This document shows positions 51,487 through 63,956 of a stretch of DNA of 64,000 nucleotides, in pieces; position 1 is the stretch's first letter, and every line of letters starts with the position of its first letter. Both the position numbers and the translations under genes were made by a program. This DNA is from Solea solea (taxonomy: Eukaryota > Chordata > Actinopteri > Pleuronectiformes > Soleidae). The notes under the pieces were generated by a model, which did not search any database, was not told where the DNA came from, and was given only the letters and a program-made list of their open reading frames with translations. Location of the stretch: positions 2,849,896 through 2,913,895 of the forward strand of contig NC_081142.1 in NCBI RefSeq assembly GCF_958295425.1, in the 5' to 3' direction.

Positions 51487-54400
51487 GTAAGTATGTAGGT
51501 TTTATGTTGTTGTTTTATTTTTATTTTTAATCACTGCCACCTTCCCACCTCAACCACTCATCCATTAATCTATCATTTATACTGTCTGTCCTTTAAAGGA
51601 CCAGTGTATAAGAATAAGTGACTTTTAATGGGGAGACTGCAGATTGTAAAATACAGAGGACATTGCTGCTCACCTCTCCCTGTATTTTTGCATGCTCTGG
51701 TTATTTTAAAACAATTATATACTTAAACAAACATACATACATTCAATAAACTTTCTAAATGTTACATGATGGACCTTTTCGGTTCGCAAGGAAAGTTTTA
51801 ATTAGTTGTGTGCTTTACAACCAGTAACCACTGTTGTTAGCCTAAAGTGATAATTTGCCATAATACACAGCATACAATTATTTCCCTTTTAAATGTCTTA
51901 ATGCATTATATTGCCGATGGTTGACATTTTAGGTGATCTTTAAATTTGTCATTTTGTGCACTCAATTGTAGTTGATCAAAAAATGCACTGTGTGAATAGT
52001 TTCATTCTGAGCTGATGGAACTTCCACTGGTGAATTCCACAACTTGTGCAACAGAGAACGTGTCAACTAGTTTCTGTTTAATATTTAAAAGGAAAGTGAG
52101 AGTAATGTGGCGCAGAGCAGTTGAACACTCTGTGAACGAGGTCGGTTTATCTGTGGTTGTCTGAGATGTTGTCTGTTAAGTGATGATATTATCTTGTTTA
52201 GCCTGAGCTGTGCTGGACCTGGGTGTCTCCTCAGAGACGCTTTACTCTCAGAGGTTGTTCAGGGGAGAATGTGCAGTTGGACAAATATATGCCTGTTTTT
52301 TTTATGAAGCAGTGGGAAATAAAAACACCGATATAACATTTTTACATTGCACAAACATTCATGTTGTAACTCAGATTTGTGTTAGTATTTGTCATTTTTT
52401 TCTCACATGATATATACATGCTTGATAGTACAACATTTATTTTATTTTATTCAAAATGCAGCGTGGTATTATTCCATGACATTCAGGTTTCTATTTGCAG
52501 AAATGACCATACAGTTACAATATGCGTCCATAGAGGAGCCTGGAAATTTGGAGGAGATGAGCTCTCCCTACATTTTAAATTAATTCTCAAAAACTCTATT
52601 TAAGAAAAGCAAATTTATGCGCATTTCCATTCACTGCTGTTCAGTAAATGTTGAGATAAGCCAGTAGGTGGTGCTAAATGTTGGGGCAAAAGTTTGATGA
52701 TGTAAATTAAGCAAAAACAACTATTTATTTTTCTTTTCTTTTTCCATTGTACTTATTCGTGCGTTTCCACTCCATATCATGCGCAAATCAAAAATACACA
52801 TAAAAACATTCTGATGGAACTTCACATTCACAGTCTTGTTTATGGAAACAGGAGCCTCGTTATTACAGACTATTCCAGTCATCTCTACTTAGTTAAAATC
52901 TTGTAGGTTATGTTAATTCGTTCTATTTTGGGCAGCTGTAATATTACAAGAGTAATGTTGTCGTGTATTGAAGTCTTCGGTGGGCGATTGGCTGTTATGC
53001 TTTCCATAAAATGAAAGTTTTTTAGTGGCTTTACATTTCACCATAGCCCTGTAATCATCTTCTGTGCGATCAGCAGCAGCACCTCAAGCAAATACAACTG
53101 GTTTTTAGACTCTGTGCCCTCTGGAGTTCTTTCAGTAAAGACGTCTAAAACTATAATTAACTGGTTTCTTCAACTTGCACTCGGGAGAAAAAGAAATCAG
53201 TTTTTACACATATGATATTTATACAACAGTTTCTCATGCTTTGGCCATATCACCTTGCTCTAGCCTGTTGTGACAAAAAGTTTGCATTTAAATGTGGAAG
53301 CACTGTTGTAAAAATCTTTGTAAACCAGTGCTCGGTGAGAGCTTCTCTGTGTTTGAGCTGTAGTGAGGAACAGATCTTTTGTCAGTTCTGCTGCTCAGAG
53401 GTGTTGTGCATATTCCCCTCCCAGTGCTGGAATGCTGTTGTCCAGCCAGGGTGGAAAAAAATAGCAAATAAAATTTTTGTTCAAGGAGCTGAGTAATGTT
53501 ACCCTGTGCATCCCCCAAGGGGGCCTGTGCTCTCTTGAACTGGTGATTAATGGCCCCACCCCCACCGCCCACTTTTCCTTCGCACCAAAGAGGGGCGTGG
53601 TGCGCTGATTGGCACGCCAGCAACTCAGGCAGCATCCGTGTGGGGGCTAAGCTCTTGCTACTTTGGGCGGCGTGCCAATCACCGAGCCCCAGTCTTTATT
53701 ACCAAGTGTCTGTTTTGATGAAAAGCTTGTGGTGGGCAAACCTACCAAACCTACCCCCCACCCATGTGGAGGTGTGCCTCTTTCATGAGTCATTAGAATG
53801 CAGCTCACTGTTTAGTACCCTGAGGGACTTATTTGTATTGTGTAGGGTTTATGTTTAATCTGAAATTCCTTTTTTCTTCTAGATTTTTTTTTTTTCTGTA
53901 GCTGCAGGGCAACAATTTAGCGCAGCACCTGCCTCTCATGCTGAAGTTCCAGTGCTCATCTATCAGTAGTTATAAAGGTGAGGGGTGGCAACAGAGGAGG
54001 GGGCAGTGTAGGCAGAGGGTAGAATAACATTAAGGAATGTAGCAGTTATAGTGGCAGGAGAAACGTTATATCCTACCTCAAACAGCTGATTTTACACCCA
54101 GATAAAGCTCTCAGCTGTGATTCACAGACAGGGGGAGAGAGCTTTACAGCAGAGTAGCTCAATCGACGCATGACTTCTCTGGGATCTAATTACATGTTTG
54201 TGTTTGGATTGGTAGGTTTTCTTTTCCCCACCACCTCTTTTCTTCCTCTTTTGTCTAATGTGCGATGGCTGTTGACCTGTCGTTTAGGGTCTGATCAGCA
54301 GCTGACTGGTCTCTGTCTCCACTAGAACTGAAGATTTGGAGAAAATATCTAACTGTAATTTTTTCAAACACATGTTGTCATCGCAAACAAGAAGTTTATA

Positions 54401-57400
54401 ATATTAATTTTTTGTAACAATATGTAATACATTTTATTTAATTGACATACACCATAGTGCAATAAAAAGGTGAACAAGTAATCTGCAACCATTGCGATTT
54501 GCAAATAGCATTTTTGATTTAACAATGATGAACTATTCATTCCCGGTCTCCTCTGTTTCATTAGTTGATGATGCTATCACCTGCATAGAATCTGCCTGAT
54601 GTGGTGCAATCCTTCCCGTTAACATGACAGAGTCAAATGTCTCCTTCCTTGTCAGTTTCAAAGCAGCTTTGAGTCATTACACCCACCTTACCCAACTACA
54701 TACACAGTTTATATAGTTTTACCCCCGAACAACAGCACTACAGAAATTTCACTAACGTAAAGCACATTTTAAACCTTAACCTGGATTATTCTTCAAGTTC
54801 ACTTGCTTTGTTTAATCCTGCAGCATTAAACAGCCAACCATAACACTCTTATATTTGTAAATGCTCCACCAGTTTGCCTCCAGCACCTGAAGAACTGTTT
54901 TTTTAAGGAATTAGCACTTGACATGGTCCATGTAAATAACTGTAGAATCGGTGAGTCAGTGTAAACTTGTTTAAGTGTGAAAGCATGGAAACAAGGACCC
55001 ACATTACCCTTATACATGTATTTTCTATTATCTCTTATGTCTTCCTGGAAAAGGCTTAACTTCACTTTTACACCCCAGTATTGTTTCAACTGAGAAACAC
55101 GTAGGTCACGCCCTTTGAGGGAGAACACATGAATAAAACCTTTAGTAACAATCTTTTGAATTACTTTTGTCTATATAGATTTTTTTTTAATTTGTGATAT
55201 TTGTCTAAAAATTATCACACTCTATGATGGGTCCATCTTTTTTTATTTATTTTTGAATATTTAATTTTGTTTATGTTTTGGACATTTTTGACTTGTTACA
55301 AAGAACTAATGGCAGAGCAACTGTTGGCTTTATCCTCAAGTCTTCACATTGCTATTGCACTTAGAAAATCCATGGTGAATCAGGAAGAGATGCCTTTCTC
55401 CGATATAAAATGTTTGAGTGCAGTGAGGCATTGGTACCAAGTCAGCAGTCTACTTTGAAATTCACTGTTGCATGACTGTGAAAAAATAGATTGAAAACAA
55501 CGGAGACAAGACACCTTCTTAGTGGTGATTCTTATGTCTTCTCATTTCTTTATATACTGTATATTTTTTTGACTAATTTGAGCATTGGCTTTTGAGATGA
55601 GTCCTAGTCTCTATCTGTGTGACTTTGTTGTGTTAATATTTTTTGTAGTGGATCATAGCAAGTTGATATATATTTTATAATGATGCTGTAACTTTATGTC
55701 TGCCTGGACCTACCTACCTCCTTGACTTCTGTGCTCGTCCTCACCAACGGTCGGTTATTGGTTATCAACCTAAACACCCACGATATATTAATATCTTGTC
55801 GCTTCCCCGCAGTCTGAATGAATCTTATAAACTATACATCTTGCATGAGTGTCTGATTTTGAGTTTAACCAGTTAACCTTGTATAATAATTCAACATCCT
55901 CCCTGATTCTTCTGTGGTTATGGGTATATATGGTATTACTATGGTCATCATTCTGTGTTGCAGAACATCTATCACAGAAATCAACTCTAGATTTGGGTTT
56001 CTGTAGGTAAAATTTCACTTGGCTGACAGTCACTGATAAATATCGTGAACTAACTACAGTGTTACAGTCTTCTTTGACATTGAATATCATAATTTTTTTC
56101 ACAATTGTGTGGCCCAGAATGAATATTTTCTGCTGTTTGTATGCGACTCCAGTTTCACATGTTGTCTGACACATCTAAGTAAATGAAAATATATTGGAAT
56201 TTTATTGCAGGCTAAAATAGAAATGCAGTGGATTTCCGTAAAATATTTTTGCACCTGTGATAATTTGGTTAATTTAAAATATGCATTATTTGCTCGGACT
56301 AGCAGTTTTAAGACAGTAATAGTAGCGTAGTTGCTGTTGTCTCATTCCTCTTGTACATGTACACCTGCATTTGACTTGTACATCCCATGTATTTCTAAAT
56401 TATTCTGGCAGGTCTGAATTCAATCTGGCAACTGGGTAAAGTAGATTTAACAAAAGCTGCTCCAGTTTGTTGCTTTTAAAGAAAGGTGTTTCAGGATTTA
56501 GGGGCAGTTGACTGCAGTGGGGGTTTTAGGATTTGCCACCCAGGTGATGCTCTGTGTCTCTCTGCATTCGCTGCCTGTGTCTGTCAGTGTGGATGGGAGC
56601 TCACTCTGTTTTCAGGACAGGTGTCTTTGCCCTCCAAGCCTCCATAGCCTGACACATGATACTAAACTAATCTAGCTGACTTAAGGCACAGACTCTTAAA
56701 AGAGGAAAACTTCAGTAAAGCCTCTTTTGTCTGAGCCCCTGGATCTGCACTTCTTTAGCTGCTGCGTAATCTTAGTTTCTCACCACTGTTGAATTTGAGG
56801 TGATGCAGTTAAAAGAGATGTTCCTGCTCTCTTAGATTATTAGGGTTAGGATGGTTAGGGACAATATTTAACCATTAGAATTCAATTTGTGACCCTTGAC
56901 ACTGGAGCTAATTGCTGCACACTGCCTGTCTCTATAATGGTTTTATGGTCAGTTTGTTTAAGAAAAGATGCTTCAAGAAATGTGAACATTTTGGAGGCTT
57001 TGTTGATGAAGTTGAATTGTTTTGCATTATGCAGAAATGTGCAGCCCCCTTTTCACTGTTCAGTAACCCTTGTCTGCAATTGGAATGGTACATTCAAAGT
57101 TCACACCCGAACTCAGTTGACTCTACAGTTGAAACAGTGTTGATGGAAACAGGATATCTGGGTGAACACACAAATGACTTCTTCATTTAGGCAGTTTTGA
57201 CATTAAAATGTCTCTCCTGAGGAAAAAAAACAAAGCTGGAAAGGAGTCACTTGCCTTTTTCAGCAGGTTTACCTGTGTTTAAAAACAAGCTAATGTTCCC
57301 TTTGAACAGCATCCATTTTGACAGGTCACAGGTGCAAATAATCACATGAATGGTGGCTGAATTCCATTTAGCTTCCTCAGTTTCATTGTGCATGCTGATT

Positions 57401-59296
57401 CACTGTCATTCTGTGCTGTCTTACCTGAAACGGAGCAGAACCATTATCAGGTTGATCAGCAACACCAGTGCATTTCATAGCTAACCTTGTTAAAATGGCT
57501 GCTGTGCTAATGGACTCATTTTAGTGTAAAAACGAGCAACATTACATCAAAACCATCAACGGAAAAGTAAAGTAGAGGAGGTAGGAAGGAGACTCGGGGT
57601 GTCTACTGGTTCCAAAAATATCTTCATTTCAGTGGAAGTGTATGGGAAAATAAACTTCTACTTCTTACTTGATTTATAACATCAATTTATAACATTTTCC
57701 TCAGGTTCACTTATTCTCCATCAGGCTAAACAGCAGAAACACCACTCAGTATATAATGTACATGTAAATACAGTTGTCCATAATCTGCAGCTTTTTAACT
57801 GGTTCTACGGTATTAGTTATGAGTTGGACCAAATAAAGTGACACCCTGCTTAATCACAGCTACTGTGCTATAATTCAGTGCAGCCTCACCCTGACACTGA
57901 GTACTCTAACTGCTTTTCAGATTCCAGTGTTGTTTTAACATAATTAGAAGTTTGTTTAGCTAAACTAATTATCACCCTCAGAAGGTTTGGCTGGGCCCTC
58001 AGTGAAGCACTGGGAGGCCAAAGGCCTCTTTAAAGTGTTGATTTGCCTTTTGTGACAGGCTGACCTGCGCCCCTGGGGGCCTGCACCGGGTGTGGCTGCT
58101 GATTTGAGACACTGCCTTCACTTCATGGTTCTGCGTTAGATTTCAGACAGCTTTCAAATCATTCTGACCACAGGGCAAAACTTTAAGCCCTGTAGCTCTG
58201 CAGTTATATACATTACTTGCGCTCTGCTGACCACTGACCTCCCTTCTCATTTACTTGCATCTTAGCAGTATCCACCCCAGTTACATCTGCAAATGGTTGA
58301 AGGATACAGATCTACTTTCACTTTTCAAATGATTAATGTACAGGCTTTTTTTATGTAGTAAATTGGCATTTGAGGTGAAGCAGTACATTTTGAAACAAAC
58401 AATTTAACAGCTTCACAGCTAGGGTGTAAAACCAGTAATGAATTTAAACATGTTTTAATTGTCTTTTATTAGGGCTTTTAAATCTGAGCCAGCTGGTCAA
58501 TACTGTCTGTGAGACACAATGCATGTTTCCAAAACAGATCTACATCAGTCATCTCTAATAGATACAAGCAATCTACAGGAGTCACATTGTTTTTTTCTGA
58601 AAAGGTGGGCTCTGCATTAAGTTTGCCTACTGGCAGCAGAGGGAAGCCATTCAGATGCTAACTAGCTACTGCAAGTGTAGGTGATATTCTCCCACCAACA
58701 CTGCACTTCTCACTCTGGGGGTCGACAGTCTCGGGATTTTTACCCCTAACAAGGATCAGCATAACTCAAAATGTTAGAACAGATTAATATAGAAGTTGTG
58801 ATCTGGAGTTGAGTTGAGTGTATCGACACTGTGAGAAATAGGCAGCCTAACCCTAGGTGCTTGCTCTACTTCTATTATTCTATGATACTGTCATACTTTC
58901 TTAATTTTTCTCATAAACAAGCACATATTGATTTGTGCACATTAGAAAAATATCTTGATAACATCTGGATTGATTCAATATATTTTAAATGACATCTTAA
59001 AGGTATAAATTATGTTAAAGCAGTGTCATTAAATAATTTTTTTTTTTTCTCATGTACTTTGGATTCTAATATTTTAGTATTTGTAAGGGAAATTTGGGAT
59101 TAAAAAACCTGCAAATGTCATGGAGATACTAATTATTCGATGTTGCTGAACTGCTGCTAAGTTGATAAAGCAAAGCACCTCTCAGTTATTACCTTAGAGG
59201 AGCTCTACAGAGCTTCAAGGGAGTCTTCTTCAGGAGATGGGTGTGGACTCAGGTATTGGACAGGTCGCTCCTTAGACCCCTCCTCTTTCTTCCAGG

Positions 59297-59304
59297 TATA
59301 TATG
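59297..59304 (+). promoter_or_regulatory. tp63: TATA-like box for delta-N p63
   Basis: 'tatatatg' 156 bases upstream of the delta-N ATG, preceded by a CT-rich stretch ('cccctcctctttcttcc'). If used, transcription would start near 59325-59330 with a 5' UTR of about 125 nt. Inferred from position only. Confidence 0.4.
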
Positions 59305-59396
59305 ACATTCCCATAGAATCCTATAGAAGCCTCTGCTTGTCCACTTTGCATCTGTAGTCCACATCACTCGCTTTGGGTGAGGAAAAGAGATTTGTG

Positions 59397-59452
59397 GAAT
59401 CCTGGAGCCAGTGGAGCAAACAGCAGCAGCTCTGCTCAATCTCAGCGCCAAC
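59397..59452 (+). other. tp63: Conserved 5' UTR of delta-N p63
   Basis: 'aatcctggagccag' followed by 'aacagcagca' and 'tcaatct' just before 'aacATG' closely resembles the human delta-N 5' UTR as I remember it ('atcctggagccag', 'gacagcagca', 'tcaatct', 'aacATG'). Such retention in non-coding sequence supports the exon call. Confidence 0.7.
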
Positions 59453-59494
59453 ATGTTGTACCTGGAGACAGGAACCCCGTCGTCCTACAGCGAG
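59453..59494 (+). CDS. tp63: tp63 delta-N isoform first coding exon
   Basis: 14 codons, M-L-Y-L-E-T-G-T-P-S-S-Y-S-E, then donor GAG|GTAAGA, phase 0. The human delta-N start is M-L-Y-L-E-N-N-A-Q-T-Q-F-S-E, the same length with identical first five and last two residues. It splices to S-Q-Y-T-N-L at 63957 just as the TA exon 3 does. Delta-N p63 lacks the TA domain and is the main epithelial stem-cell/ectoderm isoform in vertebrates. The ATG has A at -3. The exon is too short to stand out as an open frame and is hidden in a longer frame in another phase. Confidence 0.97.
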
Positions 59495-59813
59495 GTAAGA
59501 CCAGCGCACTAGCTGATTGCGAGGGCATCCGCCATCGCTCCCATTCCTTTAGTTGGTTTTTTATTAGAACCCAATGAGCTGACTGACATGTCACAAAGCA
59601 GTAGCTGTAGGACTTAAACATTTATGTTGAAATTATCCAACATCTGAGCTTCATGTGTAAATATGTAAACTGACAGAAAAAAGTTCTTGATGGAACTGAA
59701 CAATTTAGAGTCAAATAAGTAATAGAAAATATAGAGTTTATTGATAAAATGAAAACACAAGTTTTAATCAGATTAAGGGTTATGTAGAAGTTGACACGGA
59801 AGGATGGTTTGGC

Positions 59814-59815
<2 letters not shown>

Positions 59816-59856
<41 letters not shown>
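59816..59856. repeat. (GT)n microsatellite
   Basis: About 20 GT units, about 320 bp downstream of the delta-N donor. Confidence 0.97.
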
Positions 59857-59858
<2 letters not shown>

Positions 59859-62718
59859 GGCCATAGAGCTAGGGAATGTAAACACCTGGAAGATTTTTGA
59901 ATGTGCCCTTCTTGTAAAATATGTGACTGGACATTGAATTCTTCAATTCACGTTATTTACTTTTTCAATTGTAGTGCGGTTGTTGTTGATCAAATGTTTG
60001 GTAGAAAAATCTGATCTTAAAAATTTTATCTTACGGGGAGGATTTGATTTTATGGGGAGATAAACATCTCAACTTCTTTCGTGTAAAAGCTTTGACAAAT
60101 GCATAGAATGGAAACTTGAATTAAAAAAAAAACATGTACATTTTTAATGATTAAAAAATATTTTTATACTCTGTTGCGCTTACTCGAGTTCACACTGTCG
60201 AGAGCAGGATACTCACGGGTTCAGTGGTTTTCATTTTTTATTTGTGAAGCTGACATTTACATGAAATGTTTGTTCTCCTTTTTTACAAACGGAACAAAAT
60301 AAAATTGCCTATACTAAATGAATTAATTAGGCTTTTAATTTTTTTTTAAAAAAGTTTCAGAAAAAAACGACGTCCCATTCCCATTTTTCACCATGAAAGT
60401 GCAAGCATCGTGATTTATGGATCTTTGTTTACAGAGCTCATTGGTAAACACTTTAACTATAACAAAGAATGTTATAAATTGAATTAAATGTGAAAAGCAG
60501 AGATATTTTAAGCTCTTTTGAAAAAGTTCCAGAACATTGTATGTACATTTAATGTTACAAGTTTGAGCAGAAAATTTGCCCATTTAATAGATTGTTTGAA
60601 GAAGAAAATAACTTTGTTTGTTGGTGAATCAGATCTGCTTGAAAGAATGCTACACTTATGTTGTAAATTGTTATTGTCAGGTCTAATTCTCCTTTTGTCT
60701 TCAGTTGTTGTTTTCAGTGACTTGAGCTTTATCTGTTTTCGAACAAATCCTTAACCTAAACCTGACGCCGAACAAGTGAGCGGTGACAGATTCTCAGATT
60801 GCAGGTTGCAGATTGCAGGTGTGTCGGGTCACTGTCTTTTAAGTCGTTGAGCAGGGGGTCTTTAAGTGGTGTCCGGCTCAGTCCCCCCAGTGTGTGAGGT
60901 ATCAGGTTCTCCTCTCCTCCCCATTCCGTCCCCAGTCTCAAGGGAGCCGCTGCAGCCATTAGAATGTGGCGGACCAGGCGCTTCTGTTTAGTCCAGGGTC
61001 GTAATTGCTTTAATGGTGTGTTGATGTAGATACAATCACCTTCTCTGCCCACCCCAGCAGGTAAAAGGAGTTGATAGACCCCCACCCAGCCCCACCCCAA
61101 CCCCCAACCATGGTGAGCCTTTAATGCCTCCCTCCCCTGTGGTCACTCATCACAGTCCTGTGGATGCTCTCATATGCTGTCCCAGGTCACCAGAGAAATA
61201 GAGAGGAATGGGAGCTATTTGCCCCTCAGGCCTGGTCTGCTCTGGTTCCTGTCACCTGATGGTTGTTTAGGTTTTATCAGTGCTCTCTGGCCACTACAGC
61301 AGTAGCAACTGGACACTGTTGTATTTTCTGCTTAGATATCGATTTTAAAATAGTTTTCTACTGTGAGGCAAAGTCCCATTTTATGCAGCTGATTGGTTTC
61401 CATAATGCTCTGAAGGATTATTTGCCTTTTTCACAAAGACACAGGATCTCTGCTGCGTGGCAAACATAATCATAACTGGTCCCACAGGGTTTGACTGAGA
61501 TGACATACTGTATGCAAATTTGGTTATTGGCATAATGCTGAACAAAGGACACGGAATAAATTAAATGTGTTAGTTTGTCATACCAAATGCCTGCTGTGTT
61601 GGCATTACCATTGACTGTTTAAACTACTGCATGTATATTATCTCTAACGTGATCTGGATGACTCAGATACCATCACCCTGTAGGTCTACAGGCTCCTTGT
61701 CCTTTACGGATGGTATGCCTACTCCTCGGTTTTCAGATTTTCTTAGACAGAGACTTAAGCTTGAAGGCCTCAAACACACAGCACAGCCTTCAAAAACTTT
61801 ATTAAAGGCTGCTGACAATGTCAAGGCGGCTGATTTATCACGCCTCTGCTGAAGGCCTTAACACACCGTCAGCTATAAACAGAAGGAATTTTTAAGAGGA
61901 GCTAAAGTGGTTATTAAATGGTTTGCTGTATTATAGTGGAATAAGATCTGATTAAAGAAACAGACGAGAAGGCCTTAAACTCCCCATCACCATCACCTTT
62001 AAAAGCCTTATATCCGACTTCCACTCAATTAAACATTACATTGTGATTAGTGTCGGTGAGACTTGAACTATCTGGTCAATTATGGCTTTATCCCCCCATT
62101 CCTCATCTTTGATCTTTATATTTATTTAGAGGGTGAGACACATTATCCAGGGCTCTGTATTTAATGTGAAGTATTCTGTGTCAGGTATTGAGCTTCATGT
62201 CCGTGCTTTTATCTATTTTTGGTCTCAGGCCAGCATCAACCTTTTCTCTAGAATAATTATTTGACATTGATAATTGGTGCCTGTCACATTAACCTTTGCA
62301 GCTGCCAGCATCAGCCAGAGAAGGAGGCTGTGTCTTCTCTGAATGGCGCCATAGCTGTAAAGAATCACTCTGGTATCATGAGCACTGCTTACCTATGTAC
62401 TTGGAAAAAAAATACGGTCTGAACAGGAAATTGTGTCACTGATTTCATTCCCATGCAGTTTCCTTCTTGTTGCTCAAAAAAAAAAATGTGTGTAATTGAT
62501 AGGTTTCTGTCATTGTCGGTCTCACCAGTTTAGACTATACACATTTTTTCTGGTCTTAGATCAGATGCACTGGGCCCATCTTTAGTCCACTGACTTTAAC
62601 CCTTTATAATAACACTTGTGTAATTAGCCCATTGTAAGGAAGTGTGTGTTGGGGGAAACCACTCGCCGCCAAAAGTTGGAGGGTTTCCATCTCAGAGGAG
62701 TTTTCTTTAGTCTCAGTA

Positions 62719-62745
62719 TGTGTGTGTGTGTGTGTGTGTGTGTGT
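62719..62745. repeat. (TG)n microsatellite
   Basis: About 13 TG units. Confidence 0.95.
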
Positions 62746-62837
62746 TCCTTTCACAAAACACTTGTCTCCTAACACCTGCATGCCCAGTGTAATTGTTCTC
62801 CAGACAAGCTCTTATAAGCTCTGGTGTCATTGTTTGC

Positions 62838-62871
62838 AGGGGGTGGGTGGGTGGTGGTGGTGGTGGTGGTG
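62838..62871. repeat. (GGT)n microsatellite
   Basis: GGGT/GGT run of about 34 bp, G-rich on the plus strand. Confidence 0.9.
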
Positions 62872-63956
62872 TTTGGGGTTAAGCAGCCTTGCACCTCACA
62901 CACACACACGCATACAGGGACCCTCATCCCAACAGCTCACTTCCCTCTGGCGCTGTTGCACAAGTATGCTGCGGTTGACTCGAGTGACCTCTCTCAGGTG
63001 TGTCTGTCTGATGTTGAGTGTGAATGTGCACATGTGTCGATGTGCATGTAATAAAGTACAACATTGCCTCACAAGTCCCTACCTTGAATAATAGTTATAT
63101 AGTCTAACTCGTCGGCTTTTTGTTGGTCATCTGGTGCAGCGCTAACACCTGGTGGTGTGGTGGGCGTGAGCCGGGCAGCTGTGGTTAGCCGCGCTTGAAA
63201 TAAACAAGAGGTCCTGCTGAGATTAATGGCTGTCTAAAGAGCGAGAGCCATAGCACCTCATCCAGGAATGTGCCATTTATAAATGGAACGGAATGGGGTG
63301 AATGGCGAGCAGAGCAAGCAGGAAGGGACTGGCTAGAGTCCAGGCCCATTCTCCATCCTGTTTAAAGGCAGATATTTTAATGCCATTCCTCCTGTCTGAA
63401 TAGTTTCAACTGTGGAGAAGGGGGATCACAAGGCGAGGTGCTACAGTTTTGTTGCAGGACATCAATCAAAAACAAGCAAGGCTTGGCCAGGGATTGAACC
63501 ATAAATGAATTTGTGTTTCCACCACTAAGACATATCTGAGGTCAGTAATGGAGAATTAGCATGATGTTTGTGGATGGAGGTGGATAATCTGGTGATTAAC
63601 ACCAGAGAAGATGGTTTAGGTTTCTCAGATTTGTCATAATCTTTTTTGTTTTCTTTTATAAAGATGTTCTCAAACTTTTGAGCCTTCATCAGCCAAAATA
63701 AAAATGTCTGTGACTATTTCTTCCTTATTCTTTCTGGAACTTTGTTTTTAAGTGATTCACCAAAAACTTGTTTTGATAGACTAAACAATGTTAACACCCA
63801 GTAGAGCAAAGTAGTTCACACAGTAAACCTTGTTAATTCTTAAATTACTTGGTTTCACATCATTCCATGTTGTATTTTAAATGTTCATGTTCTGTCTGAA
63901 AACCTTGAAAATTCAATGTTTCTTCACTGTCTCCCACCCCTCCATTATGTCTCCAG

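Larger units (their letters stand above)
51487..63956 (+). other. tp63 TA intron 3, harbouring the delta-N promoter
   Basis: 12.5 kb intron for TA transcripts. It contains the delta-N first exon at 59453-59494 with its promoter, two GT microsatellites and one GGT run. Three unique, GC-richer stretches (about 60760-61100, 61680-61860 and 63120-63480) look unlike the AT-rich background but carry no coding signal. The interval 51.5-59.2 kb shows no clear element by eye other than a splice-like 76-nt segment at 53902-53977 (see findings). Confidence 0.85.

Noticed and set aside
59377..59577. 66-codon frame overlapping the delta-N exon
   Set aside because: It is in a different phase from the M-L-Y-L-E reading and runs through the splice donor; a shadow of the real exon and leader.
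46870..63956. microRNA in tp63 introns (as known for a mammalian TP63-hosted miRNA)
   Set aside because: No convincing hairpin with a recognisable mature sequence was found by eye; a folding scan would be needed.
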